From Laetiporus sulphureus 93-53 (Eukaryota; Basidiomycota; Agaricomycetes; Polyporales; Laetiporaceae), in NCBI RefSeq assembly GCF_001632365.1, contig NW_024468511.1, positions 1,019,884 through 1,083,883 on the forward strand: a stretch of 64,000 nt of DNA, read 5' to 3'. Below are positions 21,721-33,015 of this stretch, piece by piece (position 1 is the stretch's first letter; every line of letters starts with the position of its first letter). The notes beneath the pieces are model-generated. The model saw only the letters and a program-made list of their open reading frames with translations, made no database searches and was not told the origin of the DNA. A program made the translations under genes and the position numbers.

Positions 21721-21929
21721 GTTGTTGTACATACGATTCGGATGGAATGAATTTATATTTGTCGACTTTAACCGTCCACCACTAATTCGTCCTCGATCTA
21801 AATAGTAAGACCATTTTATTCTGCCCTGAGGATGTTTCAATTTCTGCCTCGATTTGCGCTATGACAATTGTGGGTTCTTATCATGTCCTAAAGCTGATAC
21901 TTACCGCATCTCAAAACTCACGATCAGAG
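21721..21929. repeat. Repeat blocks shared with 14,034-14,144, copy A
   Basis: Bases 21,721-21,752 and 21,858-21,929 correspond to 14,113-14,144 and 14,034-14,110. The tRNA-Thr lies 135 bases to the right, as its decayed copy does at the other site. Confidence 0.6.
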
Positions 21930-22063
21930 AATCATGCCAAGCCCTACAGCGATCACTCCACCTTGTCATCTCTCGTTCATTGCTCCACAGCTTGTACCAA
22001 CATAATACCGAAGGATGTATAAGGCTCGAAATGACATGAATGCAAAGTACCAAAAAAATACAA

Positions 22064-22158
22064 TGCCCACTGGCTGGATTGAACAACCGACCTCACCATC
22101 ACATAGCTCAGTGAAAGGCTACTACGAGTGGCGCGCTCTACCGCTGAGCTAAGCGGGC
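22064..22158 (-). tRNA. tRNA-Thr (anticodon CGU), with 23-nt intron
   Basis: On the minus strand a full cloverleaf can be drawn. The acceptor stem is GCCCGCT/AGTGGGC (7 pairs, one G-U), the D stem GCTC/GAGC with the A-box TTAGCTCAGCGG, and the anticodon stem CGCCA/TGGTG. The loop is CTCGTA plus A after removal of a 23-nt intron placed after position 37, giving anticodon CGU (reads ACG, Thr). The T stem is GGTTG/CAGCC with loop TTCAATC, and the discriminator base is A at 22,064. The intron position is the canonical one for eukaryotic tRNA introns. It sits at the boundary between the repeat-rich left third and the gene-dense rest of the window. Confidence 0.85.
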
Positions 22159-22248
22159 ATTATGTTCAATGTTGATATGAAATAGAATACCGAAAGAGTC
22201 AATCAATGATCGTTGAACCCTCGCAACTTAGCACCCTGACTCACTCGC

Positions 22249-25200
22249 ATGGCTCCAGAGTCTCGCGTCTCGAGCGGCACCACTGCCGTCGAAGGGCTTC
22301 AAGGTGGTTCTGACGGAATCTTTGTGCGTGCTGCCTTGTTCCCGCAACATTCTCTCGCTGATTGAAAGGCAAACAGAACTATAACATTTATGAAGAGATT
22401 GGACGAGGTGGGACCTCTTTCGTGTACCGTGCAACATGCAAACGGGGACGGCTTCGCAACCGGGACGTTGCACTGAAACAAGTATGTCTGCACCGACGTT
22501 ACCGGTTCTATGCCTTGCTGAGTCTTCAGATGCTGCTTGTGTCCTCGGACATCGAGGTTGCTCGCCACAATTCCGCCGCCGCCCTGCACCAAGCACTCCA
22601 TCATCCGTCCATCGTATCGTTGTTTTCCAGCTTCTCGAACTCTCGCGGCCTTTATCATGTCCTTGAGCTATGTCGCATGGGTTCACTTTCCGAATTTCTA
22701 CAGTCGCGGCATCCACCGATCCTTTCGGAAGATGAATTGAGGGGTGTGCTCAAGAATATCGTAGACGCCCTGATATACTTGAGGAGCGAGCATATTCTAC
22801 ACAGAGGTATAACTACTTCGAACATACAGCTGTCAGAAGGTTGCCGCGCTGTGCGTGAAGTGACTGTCTATGTTCTGTTATCGTTTGCTCACGTTTCGAC
22901 CAGAAATTGGCTGGTTTTGACCATGCGATCAGATTAAACGCGGGCACTACCACCGGATGGACCCATAGTGGCTCGTCTAACCATCTAGCACCGTGAGTCT
23001 GGGAATCATTGACCGGCTCAAGTCACCTCATCACCCGACTTGCAGAGAGATTGTGGCTGGCGAACCGTATGGGTTCAGTGCAGACGTGTGGTCTTTAGGA
23101 TGCCTCATGGTAACATGCCTTTCTGGCTTTCCAGCCTTCGAGGTTCAACATCTTCATATTCAGTTCTGTGCTCGTAGAACTTACCTTGCTACGATAGGGT
23201 TCAGACGATCGCGACACTACAAACAATATCGCAAGGAGTCGGTACATCCTACCAGACACGATCTCATTCGAAGCAGAGGACCTGACTGCCGGCTTGCTTC
23301 AAATGGTTCGGTGCTCTGCTCTTGACAAAAGCTCAAGATCTAATGCCATCATCAGGATCCTGCTGACCGTATCCCACTTCACCGCATTCTTCATCATCCG
23401 TTCTTCAACCCAGCACTTCCTGTCAAAGCGCTCTCTCCGCCTCAAACCACTCATCAAGCCTCGAGTAAATCCACAGCTATGAAAGAGAACCAGGCGATAC
23501 CTCAACAAGACAAGGCCAAGCGATACCCGCGTTCTCTCTTTAAAGGCGCACCATCCTCCAAGCGACCTGCTGTTGACTCGACTGTAGGACGAACGTCCAG
23601 TATGCCTAGTTTCACGAGGAAGCCATTGGAGAATACTACGAACCAAGATATACGCGGCATGCTCAGCAACGAGCTGTCGAACCCTGTGGTGTCTCGATCT
23701 GATGCTAATGACGAACGCTACAGGCGGATTATGTCCGCTCCAAGTTCTGGTCGAGCGAACACTCCGAGGTTCCGAAAACCCAACGCGGTCGTTCGATTTC
23801 CCAATCTTGATTCTACTCCTACGACGCCGGACTTGACTTCGTGCTCTGATTCTCCTCCGCCGGCCGTATTCACTACTTACGAAAGACATAGCGATGAACA
23901 AGGTGCGCGCAAATACAACGATGAAGCTACTGTACACCCTTTGTTTGCCGCTCCTAATAGTCGCATATCATTGTTTCCTACACGAGGACGTAGCAAGTCC
24001 GTGTCATCGCCAGTATCATCTCCCCATCAAGAAATGGACAAACAATCTGCCCAACAGACGAAGCACACTACATTGGGCGTGCCAGCGCGTTCCAGAAGTC
24101 AGTCGATCGACAAGCCACGTCCTCACTCTCCTCCTACTGCTGCTGTCGCACTAGGGTGCACCAGGCCCATTGCCTTCACGACGGCGTACCTTGCTCCCCA
24201 GACGCACAAGGTAGCACAGGGACAGATCGTTGTCCTGCCGTCTGCATCTCTGCTGGTCGATCTACGTGAAGGTCAACGACGGAAGGGTGAGAAGGGAAAT
24301 GAGGTGTTAGTTATCTGCCCGAACGGTCGCAAGGTAGGCAACAACGGTGCCGTCTCTAGGAGTACTACAGGCGCTCACGTCTTGACGGCATTCAGGTTCA
24401 GGTATTCAGTGCACCTCACTTGAGCACGCCGTGTTGCCTGGCGGAACCTCTCGCTACATACTCCTTGGATGACTTGCCAACAGTCTACTGGAAGTCATAC
24501 GATGACGCAGGACGGATCGTGAACCATTTAAAGCAGCGGATCCCAAAGGCATGTGGCAGCGTTACATGATGTAGTTGAAGCCACCTCACATCGTTGACCG
24601 GTGATGCAGCTTATCCTGTACAAGCCGGACTTTAAGTGCACTCTCATGGCGAATGAACCATGTGGCGATATTGAACTGCTGTTCTCTGCTGCCAGGTCCG
24701 ATGGCCAGATGAAGCAGGGTGGCGAAGGTGTTTCTCCGGCTGGAAGCAGCAGAATGCGCATACGTCTGTGGCGGCGGCGCAATTCGGTCGAGGTTTCGAG
24801 TTTCATACCGGCGGCACAACCTTCTCAGGCAGGAACTGGCGAGTGGATCAAGAAGGTCTTGCCGGCTACGGAGGAAGGCGTGCTCATTCCTGGACAGTCG
24901 CTTGATGCTCTGAATCTGCAGGAGAAGACTGGCGTGAAACGCTTAACAGAATTTCTGCTAGTCTGCACCGCTGTTGAGAGCCTCGGGCTAGAAGATCGCA
25001 CGTTCTTGCCAAGCCCTGCGCCGTTATCGGAACACGATCACGACAAGGCTGTTGTCAGGGTTCCGGACGACAGAGAGCTTGATGGGCGTCGGCGCATGGG
25101 AGCTGTCCTATCGCGAATTGAGAAGCAGACTGGATTGCCACACGCGACTTCGGTGGACAGGTCTGATACTGGTAAGCTCGGCTCCGAGGATACTCTGGCG

Positions 25201-25758
25201 ACGGTTGCAACGACAGCGAGCCTAAAGGTGCTACCGTCCTTTACTTTACCTCCACGGCCTTCAAAGTTCTCTCCTGTGTTGCGCCCACGATCTGGCGAAG
25301 TTCACCTTGCTGCTGTCTCTGGCTTTGCTTCTGGTCGTGTTGCTAGGGGTCTTGGCTTGCGAGAGACACTGGACGACGACTCTGACATTGTGGCCCATCA
25401 AGGTGTTATATCCACTGGCAGTGTTATGGAAGATCCGAACATTCCGGAGACAAGATTCATTGCTTCCACAGGATGGTGCGTGAGATCGCTGCGCGGCGGC
25501 GCTGAATGTTACAGAATTATGTTCCATGATGGCGCATCATTGGAGGTGGAGATGGGCAGCTCAGGCGAGGAGGCGGTGCAATTCACAAACAGTGCGAAAG
25601 AGCCACCCATGTAAGGACTTATTGTATCGAGCCCTGCATAGGAATGCTGACCCTGTCATTGTTCCACCAGGCGCATGTCACGCGCTGACGCGGAGAATAG
25701 GATTCATGCGCGGATGGAAGCCTTCGATGAGTTTGTTGTGTTGTTTTCTGATGCTTGA
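22249..25758 (+). CDS. PLK4/SAK-like protein kinase with lost catalytic Asp residues
   Basis: Ten exons join in phase to a 998-residue protein: 22249-22303, 22369-22481, 22530-22850, 22904-22992, 23046-23142, 23198-23305, 23356-24333, 24402-24548, 24610-25610, 25671-25758. The N-terminal kinase domain has a glycine loop (GRGGTSFVY, 30-38), VALK (Lys55), LAPEIV, and FSADVWSLGCLMVTCLSG. The catalytic loop reads HRGITTSN (147-154); PLK4 has HRDLTLSN, so the T and SN fit but the catalytic Asp is Gly149. The magnesium motif reads AGFD instead of ADFG/ADFD. A long disordered linker (Ser/Pro/Arg-rich) and a C-terminal module (TAYLAPQTHKVAQGQIVVLP, then LILYKPDFKCTLM) resemble the region after the kinase domain in PLK4-type proteins. 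Intron 24549-24609 uses a GC-AG boundary. It is probably an expressed pseudokinase. Family assignment is by motif and moderate. Confidence 0.72.
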
Positions 25759-26256
25759 TGCTGTGTTTTGTCTCATTCCCTGTCCTTTTTTGCGAGCGAT
25801 ACCCTGTGACTCCCGATCCTCTTCATAATACAGTCGTTGCTTTTTGCAAATGTACCGCTTCCGACTAGTGGGCCCCTTCCCACTGGTCGTGATCAAACTT
25901 TCGCGGGACTGGACCGGCAATTATTTTTGGATCTCGGATTAATGTGCTCTCCGCCGCGTGGTCCTCCCTGCATAAGCCATACTGCGAGGCAAAATCCTCT
26001 TGAGGCAATAAGCTGCGAATTTTACGGAGCGGCGTGGACAGGCGCCGTCGTCCAAGGTGACCCGATTTGGAGTAAATCAGCACCAATAAGGCAACCGCTG
26101 ATATCAAGCTATTGGCCGGCGCTGTCGCACGTCCTTCACCGCCCTTTCCTGTCCTCGCGTCTCACCGCAGCGGACGGCCGCCCCTTATACCCCTTCCTGT
26201 TCCTTTGATACCCCCATAGCGTGACCCCCTCGCCCCCTCGCCCACGTATATTAGAC
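25759..26256. other. Intergenic, same-strand genes
   Basis: Terminator/promoter region between the kinase and the hydrolase. No element I can name; a short C-rich stretch (GACCCCCTCGCCCCCTCGCCC) lies 20-35 bases before the next ATG. Confidence 0.4.
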
Positions 26257-28294
26257 ATGGATAATGCACCGACGACTCCCACCGAGTCCCCACAACCCAA
26301 CACCGGGAAGATGCCCGCTCAAACGTTTTCCATCTGTGACGACTCTCCCAAGAAGCCGCGCACGCTCGTTCTATGCTTTGATGGGACGGCAGACCACTTT
26401 GATGGAAAGGTGCGCATGAAAATGCTCTGCTGACTGCTGATCTGAGACACCCATGCCATTAGAACACCAATGTAGTCAAGCTGTATGCTTTGCTCAAGAA
26501 AGAGGATAATGAGCAGCTGTGCTACTATCAGGTAGGGTCTTGGAGTTGTTGAGGTTTACTTCGGCTGACGTTTCTCTTTCAGCCTGGCATTGGCACTTAC
26601 CTCAATCCCGGCGTAGTATCTCCTCTATTCCAGTGGGGAGCAAAAGTCCTGGACCAGGCGGTAGCATGGTAATTACCCAGTCACCATTGAAATATTGTGA
26701 ACTTCTCGCTCATGTTCATCAGGTATTTGGAAGCGCACGTGCGTGGCGGATACCGATTTTTAATGCAGAACTACCAACCTGGTGACAAGATCTGCCTTTT
26801 CGGTACGCTCCATTGAGTATATGCCCTTGCAGGACACATTTTCACACTTGAAATAGGTTTCTCTCGTGGTGCGTACACCGCAAGAGCTCTGGCTGGTATG
26901 CTCCACAAGGTAAAATATGCGTTGACCAAAACCTGATAAATGACTAAAGAACTCGTCATGCATGAAGATTGGCCTCCTGCCAACAGGCAATGCGGAGCAA
27001 ATACCCTTCGCATGCAAGCTATACAAGCAGACCGGTCCGGCCAATGCCCGCCTTGCAGCGGGTTTTAAACGGACATTCTGTCGGACTGTGCAGATCGAGT
27101 TTGTCGGCGTTTGGTGAGCCTTGATTCATCTAGGCAATCCAAATCTTTATTGACGCAAGGCATAGGGATACGGTAGCAAGCGTTGGCACTCTATTCAGCC
27201 GCACGCTGCCATTCATTGCGAACAACACGACCATCAAGACGTTTCGCCATGCCTTGGCACTAGATGAGGTGCGGGAACGTTATCCAACTGACCTTCAATT
27301 AACACTGATGAGTATTCCGTAGCATCGGGCCAAGTTTCGACCGAACCTGTACCACCACCCGACACCTCCAGCGCAGGCAAACGACAAGACCGCGCGCCAA
27401 CAGAATGTGGCATCTCCACCGCCTGCAGATCGCACCCCTCGGAAGGACTCCTCGCAACGATTCTCTCGCGGGATTCTGAGACAGGCTCTGCGCAAGCGCT
27501 CGATGAACCAGGGCAGCAGCGGCGAGGGCTGGGCCACCCTGCCCACCGCCAACGCGGACCTTGGATGGAGTCAGGAGAGTGAGAAGGCAGAAGAAATCGT
27601 GAACGGAACCGACGTGTTGGAGGTGTGGTTCGCCGGGTGCCACTGCGGTATGATATTGTGCCCTGCGACTCTTCCAACAAGAGTGCTGATTCATCACTTG
27701 GTATAGACATCGGCGGGAGCGCCGTTGGCGACGACGAGAAGCTCGCGCTCTCGGACATCACGCTGCGCTGGATGGTCCGTCAGATCGTTGCGTCGCAGTG
27801 CGGCATCGTATTTGACCAGGCTGAGCTCTTGCGCGCGAACATACCCGACTCAATCTTTGGCTTCCCTGTCACGCCTCCGCTCGAAGAGAAAAGGCTACGC
27901 GATGACCCGAGCAGCAGCACAGAAGGCTCGGGTGAGCAAATACCAGTGGAGCGCCCAGCAGTGCTGGACAAGATGAATGCAGTGCAGCCAATGCATGACC
28001 AGCTGAAGCAGATCCCGGTCTGGTGGCTTCTGGAGGTCACGCCTACGAGCTACAATTGGCAAGAGCCGAACGGTCGGTGGCACACAGGCTGGAGGTGAAT
28101 GCTTCTGGAAACTATTTGTTTGTCGCAGACGTCGCTGACGTTCGTTCACCAGTGTACACCTTGGCAAAGGCAGGCACCTCCCGCCAAACCCATACTACCA
28201 CATCACAGTAAAAGAGCGCATGCAAGACAAGGCACTCAGGTACCGTCCGCGCGCCATCTTGCAGCACGGGAGCGAGATCAAGTACGTCGACTAG
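26257..28294 (+). CDS. DUF2235 (Tle1-like) alpha/beta hydrolase
   Basis: Ten exons give 514 residues: 26257-26409, 26463-26531, 26583-26668, 26723-26802, 26857-26909, 26968-27113, 27166-27268, 27323-27647, 27707-28094, 28153-28294. The first conserved block, RTLVLCFDGTADHFDGKNTNVVKLY, is the DUF2235 opening, followed by YYQPGIGTY. The nucleophile elbow is GFSRGAYTARALAG (Ser132). WDTVASVG and the His/Asp-bearing WFAGCHCDIGG follow later, fitting a Ser-Asp-His triad. The fold is shared with bacterial type VI phospholipase effectors of the Tle1 group, but fungal members have no established substrate, so lipase activity is inference. The region between 290 and 350 is low-complexity. All intron phases agree, so the gene looks intact. 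No signal peptide is evident, so it is probably intracellular. Confidence 0.88.
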
Positions 28295-28868
28295 GACTAG
28301 ACGCCGGACATACCTCTACAGTCTACACCTCAACACACTCCATCATACCATATACCATCGCGATACGTCGACCACCGGACACGTTAATGACACAAGCATG
28401 ATGTTTTATATGACCTCTTAACTTAATGATGGCACGACCTTTATTGTTCCTGGATTTGTACATTAGCACGATCTCCATGTCCTGTCTACACGTTACTATA
28501 TCACGCCCTGCACGCCCTATCATGTCAATTAGTACGGTAGCCTTATTGAATCACGTCCTAACGACTTTATCCGTCCAGGTGATCAATGCGATTGCGGACG
28601 CGTTTACCGAACTCACATTCTCTAGGTGTGGCAAGTCAATGCGTGCTATTATTGAACATGGCAATTCAACGTTCAACACTCCCATTGATAAGACTCTGAT
28701 GAGCGCTCGAACGAGCAATTGCTGAAGACGATCGCTACACTACAAGTACACCATACAATCAAGACTTATAAACTGCTTCCGACTTTTAGCTTGTACAGCC
28801 AAACACGCCGTTTGAATGGAATTGCGTGAGAAAGCACTTGCAATCGCCAATCCATCCCATCTTAAATT
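28295..28868. other. Intergenic between convergent genes
   Basis: No coding sequence or RNA recognised; must hold the 3' ends of the hydrolase gene (+) and of the small minus-strand gene. Confidence 0.4.
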
Positions 28869-29357
28869 TCATGCGTTCCGAAACGTCGGCCGACCGGTTT
28901 TGGCAGTCAGAGCAAACCTCCATCGCTGCCCTTCGTCGTCAGCAAGTTCGTGGCCCTCTTGTATGCTGATCCACGCATTGCCGCCTTCCCAGACCTCTGC
29001 AACGCGGATCCACGCCTGACGCGTTGCGTCGAGTCCCTCGAACTGAATGATGTTATGGACATAGATATCTCCGACGCGGAGCCCTTCCTCGGAAGGGATT
29101 TCTAGGGGGTAATCGAGAGGCACAGCACCGGCTGACTCGAACCAACCCCAGGCTGTGCGTGCGCCTCTGACTTTGCACCATTTGCGTTTTGAGAGCTGTG
29201 GCAAGTGCTGTCATATTACATTCGCCGCGGAAGAATGACGTAGGTTGTACGAACTGTAAACCTTGGTTGTGTGTTGGGATCAACAGCAATGGCTACCCAA
29301 CTTCCATATGCACTGATCTCATATGGCTTGTGCAGATCTTTCATGGGCATTGCAGGT
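28869..29357 (-). CDS. Small hypothetical gene
   Basis: A 3' exon (29,204-28,869) encodes about 110 residues with a compact, globular look: WCKVRGARTAWGWFESAG, GLRVGDIYVHNIIQFEGLD, AWIRVAEVWEGGNAWISIQE, ending RWRFALTAKTGRPTFRNA. Upstream (29,357-29,230) a frame reads MPMKDLHKPYEISAYGSWVA and TQPRFTVRTTYVILP, also protein-like. An intron must join them. One in-phase option starts GTAGCC after GSW, but it would remove the second peptide, so the splice, or a one-base error, is unresolved. A 33-base C run on this strand lies 8-40 bases before the first ATG, followed by CAG, and could be the pyrimidine tract of a further upstream intron. I do not recognise the family. Confidence 0.45.
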
Positions 29358-29364
29358 GATGCCT

Positions 29365-29397
<33 letters not shown>
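29365..29397. repeat. Homopolymer run of 33 G
   Basis: An unbroken G33 tract in otherwise normal sequence. Such runs readily form G-quadruplexes and are hard to sequence, so the exact length is unreliable. Confidence 0.9.
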
Positions 29398-29398
<1 letters not shown>

Positions 29399-29581
29399 AG
29401 ATGAGGGATGATATTAGTGATGATGGACAGTTGCGGAAGATGAGTCAGTGCAGGCCCGGCCCAATATCGTCGCCTTCTCGTCCTTAACATCTGATAGAGG
29501 ACAGAATGCATTGTCATCATCTTCGCGATGGTCTGCTGATTGATTTACTTTTCACTATGTGCGAATGATATCTCAGCAGCG

Positions 29582-31042
29582 TCAGTACCATACGCTCCTG
29601 ATGCAATGAGCAGGCAGCATTTCTGCTGTTTTGATCCCGACGATGTTGTCCTCCCCTGCTTCTACCTTCTTTGCCAAGTCCCACAAATAGAAATCGATCA
29701 GGACACTGTTCATAGCTTCCTGCGCATGTCCGAAGCGTTCCCACGGCTCCTTCTCTTCGTCATCCGCCTTCTCGTACTGTTCGATGATTCTCTGCCGTAC
29801 CTTCTCCACTGCCACGATGCTCGCCGCGCGGATGCTGATCTCCTCTCGACATCCCGACTCGAGCATGCGTCGGGATTTCAGCGACTCAACCAGCGACGGA
29901 GGATAAGTGAGGATACGCAGGTGGTGCAGTATTTGTGGCACGCGGTAGTCGGCAAACATGGTCAGTTCGTGTATCGCGGCGCCCGCGGGAAAAAGCGAAT
30001 GTGAAGTGGTGGGTGAGGAGGGATAGAAGGCTGCCCAGACTTCAGCGACGAGAATTTGGGCGCGCTTCCAGAAGTATACTAGTCACATTTTAGCTTCCTG
30101 AGGGTACAGAGGAGAAGGAGAACGTACTGGTTCTTCCCTCATACATGGTTTGGTCGCGGAATGTTGGGAAGGAGTCGATCACCATCTGGACGAGCTGAAG
30201 GCCGGTACCGCGTCCGCCGTATCGTCGCAGGAAATCCTGACAGAAACCTTGGAAAGAGCCCCCAAAATGCTGGAGGAAGAGCTGTCAACAATGAATCGAG
30301 CATCTCGAGAATATACGTACAGAGCAGAGGATGCGGGCGTTTTCACGAAGAATGGCGACTCTCTCTTTGAACAGAGGCATTGTCTCTTTGCATTGAGGTG
30401 CAGGCCGAAATATCCCTTCTAACAACGCTTTGGGGCACGACTCCTCCGACGAGTAGAAGGCTGGATCCGTTAAGGGTATCCCATCTTCCAAGGCTGAAAC
30501 ATATGCTAAGAACACATAAGCACGCACACTGAGAAGTCTTCCAACCTCGATCTATCGCAGCCACTAACGACCAATAGCCCGTATGCACCGTTCTGTCGTT
30601 CGAGTGCCATCCCTTCCTCCATTCCACACCATATCTGTCTGGCAAACCTTCACTTTCTGACCAGAAGCTGAAATTGAGAGAGGATATCAAGAAGATCCAG
30701 TCCAAACACTCTCTACTGGATGGGTCATCTATTGAGAATGGCTCGTGCGGGAGGAGGTGGAGAGGCTGCGTTCTCCACGTCTGGGGAGTGTAGGACTCTT
30801 TTCGTAGTCTCCCACGAATCTGCCAAAGAGAGTTGAGCATCGACCCTGACCACCAAAGTATGTGTTCACTTAGGCACTTACATACTCAGCAGCTACCTTG
30901 ATGGCATCCTCGTCCAAGCCGACGAGATCTGTTTTCTGCGAGAACATTGGCCAATCAGTTCAGCTGACACAGCACTTAGATACTCACTGACTTGAAGAGC
31001 AAACACCGCGCTGCTGAGCGCTGGGTTGCCAAGAGAAGTCAT
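29582..31042 (-). CDS. Queuosine 5'-phosphate N-glycosylase/hydrolase (queuosine salvage, DUF2419)
   Basis: Six exons on the minus strand join in phase to 400 residues: 31042-30992, 30935-30882, 30819-30546, 30493-30321, 30281-30128, 30078-29582. Family blocks are GYWSLVAAIDRALEDGIPLT, YSSEE...IFRPAPQCKETMPL, FGGSFQGF, RRYGGRGTGLQLVQMVIDSF, FWKRAQILVAEVWAAF, and MFADYRVPQILHHL. The C-terminus is PAHCIRSVWY (compare the usual PHHRTR-type ending). Such proteins (QNG1 in human, formerly C9orf64) release queuine from queuosine 5'-phosphate so it can be inserted at tRNA position 34. Fungi of this type salvage rather than make queuine. One intron (30282-30320) is only 39 nt, so its borders may be slightly off. 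It shares a 436-bp divergent promoter region with the MAPKK gene. Confidence 0.92.
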
Positions 31043-31478
31043 CGGGGCTTGCAATACAATTGTCGAGTGTATGGCTCGTGCCAATTGTACGCGGCCACGA
31101 GAGCAACAGAGAGTGATCACCGCGTTGATTGCCGTATCAATCAACCTTTGAGATCAATGTAACGGAATAGCTTAATTTGCCTTCAGCTCAACCCAGAGAA
31201 ACAGTGTATTTCATAGTAGCAGAGTTGAGAGTTAACTGGATCCACGACTGTCGAGATCAGCCGCAGCTTGATAGGGCTACACCTTCTATGGCATCAAGGG
31301 CGCTGCCTTTTTTGGAGACAATCAATCACATTACGTAATCAAATATATGGGAAGACCTGCTGCCGGCAGGCTCGCACTCCCTCCACTTCACCCTCGTGTG
31401 CTGCGAGTACGATCTCTGCGGCGCTCTGCTCTGAAACCTTTATAGCTGTGTCCGGCGGTGTTGACTTAGCCCGAAAGA
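31043..31478. promoter_or_regulatory. Divergent promoter region, queuosine salvage / MAPKK
   Basis: 436 bp between the two start codons. No binding motif I can name with confidence. Confidence 0.4.
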
Positions 31479-33015
31479 ATGGCAGCACCTGCAGGACCCG
31501 TGCGCAAGAAGCGCAACTTCAAGGCTCTCCAGCTTGACGTTTCTAAACAACCGCCACCCGAGCCGGAGCCTGCTCCTATACGCGCTGCTCCCGCTCCTGC
31601 AGATGCTTCACGCACGAAGAAAAGGCCTCCTCCGATGACTTTGAAGGCACCGAAGATTGGCACTTCTGGCATCACTGCTGAGTCGGGCGAGCAACCAGCG
31701 GTGGATTCCTCTATATCTACAGCAGCAGGTGCTTCATCGAAGCGCATGACATATCATAGCACCCTCTCGTCAACTCTTGCGAATCTGGAGTTGAATTCGC
31801 AGACAAAATACGACCTCCGCAACGAGGATCTGGAGGACCTGCAGGAACTCGGGCAGGGCAACGGAGGCAGTGTGAAGAAGGTGCGGCACTCGCCCACAGG
31901 TACCATCATGGCGAAGAAGGTGAGCGCGCCGCGCGCCCCATGCGCCGCATCATCCACCCTGTTTACGCGTCATGCTACCATCTAGATTGTCTTGATCGAC
32001 GCAAAGCCGTCTGTGCGCAAGCAAATCCTACGCGAGCTGCAAATCATGCACGACTGCAACTCGACATACATCATCTCCTTCTATGGCGCGTTCATCTCGG
32101 ACCCGAATATCTGTATCTGCATGGAGTTCATGGACAAGGGCTCGCTGGATGGCATATACAAGAAGATCGGGCCGATTGATATCGATGTGGTGGGAAAGGT
32201 CGCCCTGGCAGTGCTGGAAGGCCTGACGTACCTTTACGACGTGCATCGCATCATCCATCGAGGTGCGTCAGCTCCGTTTCGCTATTTTGCGCGATTCTTA
32301 GCGGGCCACAGACATCAAGCCGTCAAATATCCTTTGCAACTCACAAGGACAGATCAAGATTTGTGACTTTGGTGTGTCGGGAGAGCTCATCAACTCCATC
32401 GCCGACACTTTTGTCGGGACGTCGACATATATGAGTGTGCGTCTGCCAGCAAGCTACACTGAAAAGATGTTCTGACCCACGAGGATTGCAGCCCGAGCGA
32501 ATTCAAGGCGCGCAATACACGGTCAAGTCCGACGTGTGGTCACTCGGCATCTCGCTCATAGAGCTTGCGCTGGGCCGCTTCCCCTTTGCCGACTCGTCTT
32601 CAGACGATTCAGACCTCTCTGAATTCGAGGGCACGCTCTCGCCGAGCCGGCCTGCACCACTGCCCAAGAAAACAAAGGAACAGAAGGACAAGAAGAAGAA
32701 ACGGAAGAGCCGGGGTGTAAGCTTGCAGGGTGGCGGGATGACGATGAGCATCCTTGAGCTCTTGCAGCACATTGTGAACGAACCTGCGCCACGGCTGACG
32801 CCAGAAGGGCGGTTCCCGAAGGAGGCGGAAGACTTTGTGGATAGCTGCCTGCTGAAGAACCCGGAGCAGAGGAGAACGCCGAAGGACCTGCTCGTGAGTC
32901 TCCATAGCTACGTGGCGCCCTTGTTCATACATCGGACATATCACAGAAACACCCCTTCATCGAGCGTTCTCGGACATCAACGTTCGATCTCGAGGCATGG
33001 GCGTCGACGTTCTGA
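31479..33015 (+). CDS. STE7: STE7-type MAP kinase kinase (pheromone pathway)
   Basis: Five exons give 437 residues: 31479-31919, 31986-32262, 32312-32436, 32492-32893, 32947-33015, all in phase. The N-terminus is Pro-rich and basic ([12 protein letters not shown], a likely MAPK docking site). The kinase domain shows [17 protein letters not shown] (ATP lysine), a catalytic loop HRDIKPSN split by an intron, DFGVSGEL, and the activation loop [16 protein letters not shown] with the Ser-x-x-x-Thr pair phosphorylated by a MAPKKK. A roughly 50-residue Ser/Lys-rich insert (about 300-350) lies in the C-lobe, as in MEKs. It should act in the Ste11-Ste7-Fus3/Kss1-type cascade controlling mating and filamentous growth. 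The near-identity of the conserved core to Ustilago Fuz7-type kinases is from memory of the family. Confidence 0.92.

Noticed and set aside
23299..23937. 212-codon minus-strand ORF
   Set aside because: It is antisense to kinase exons 6 and 7, which are in phase with the rest of the kinase gene.
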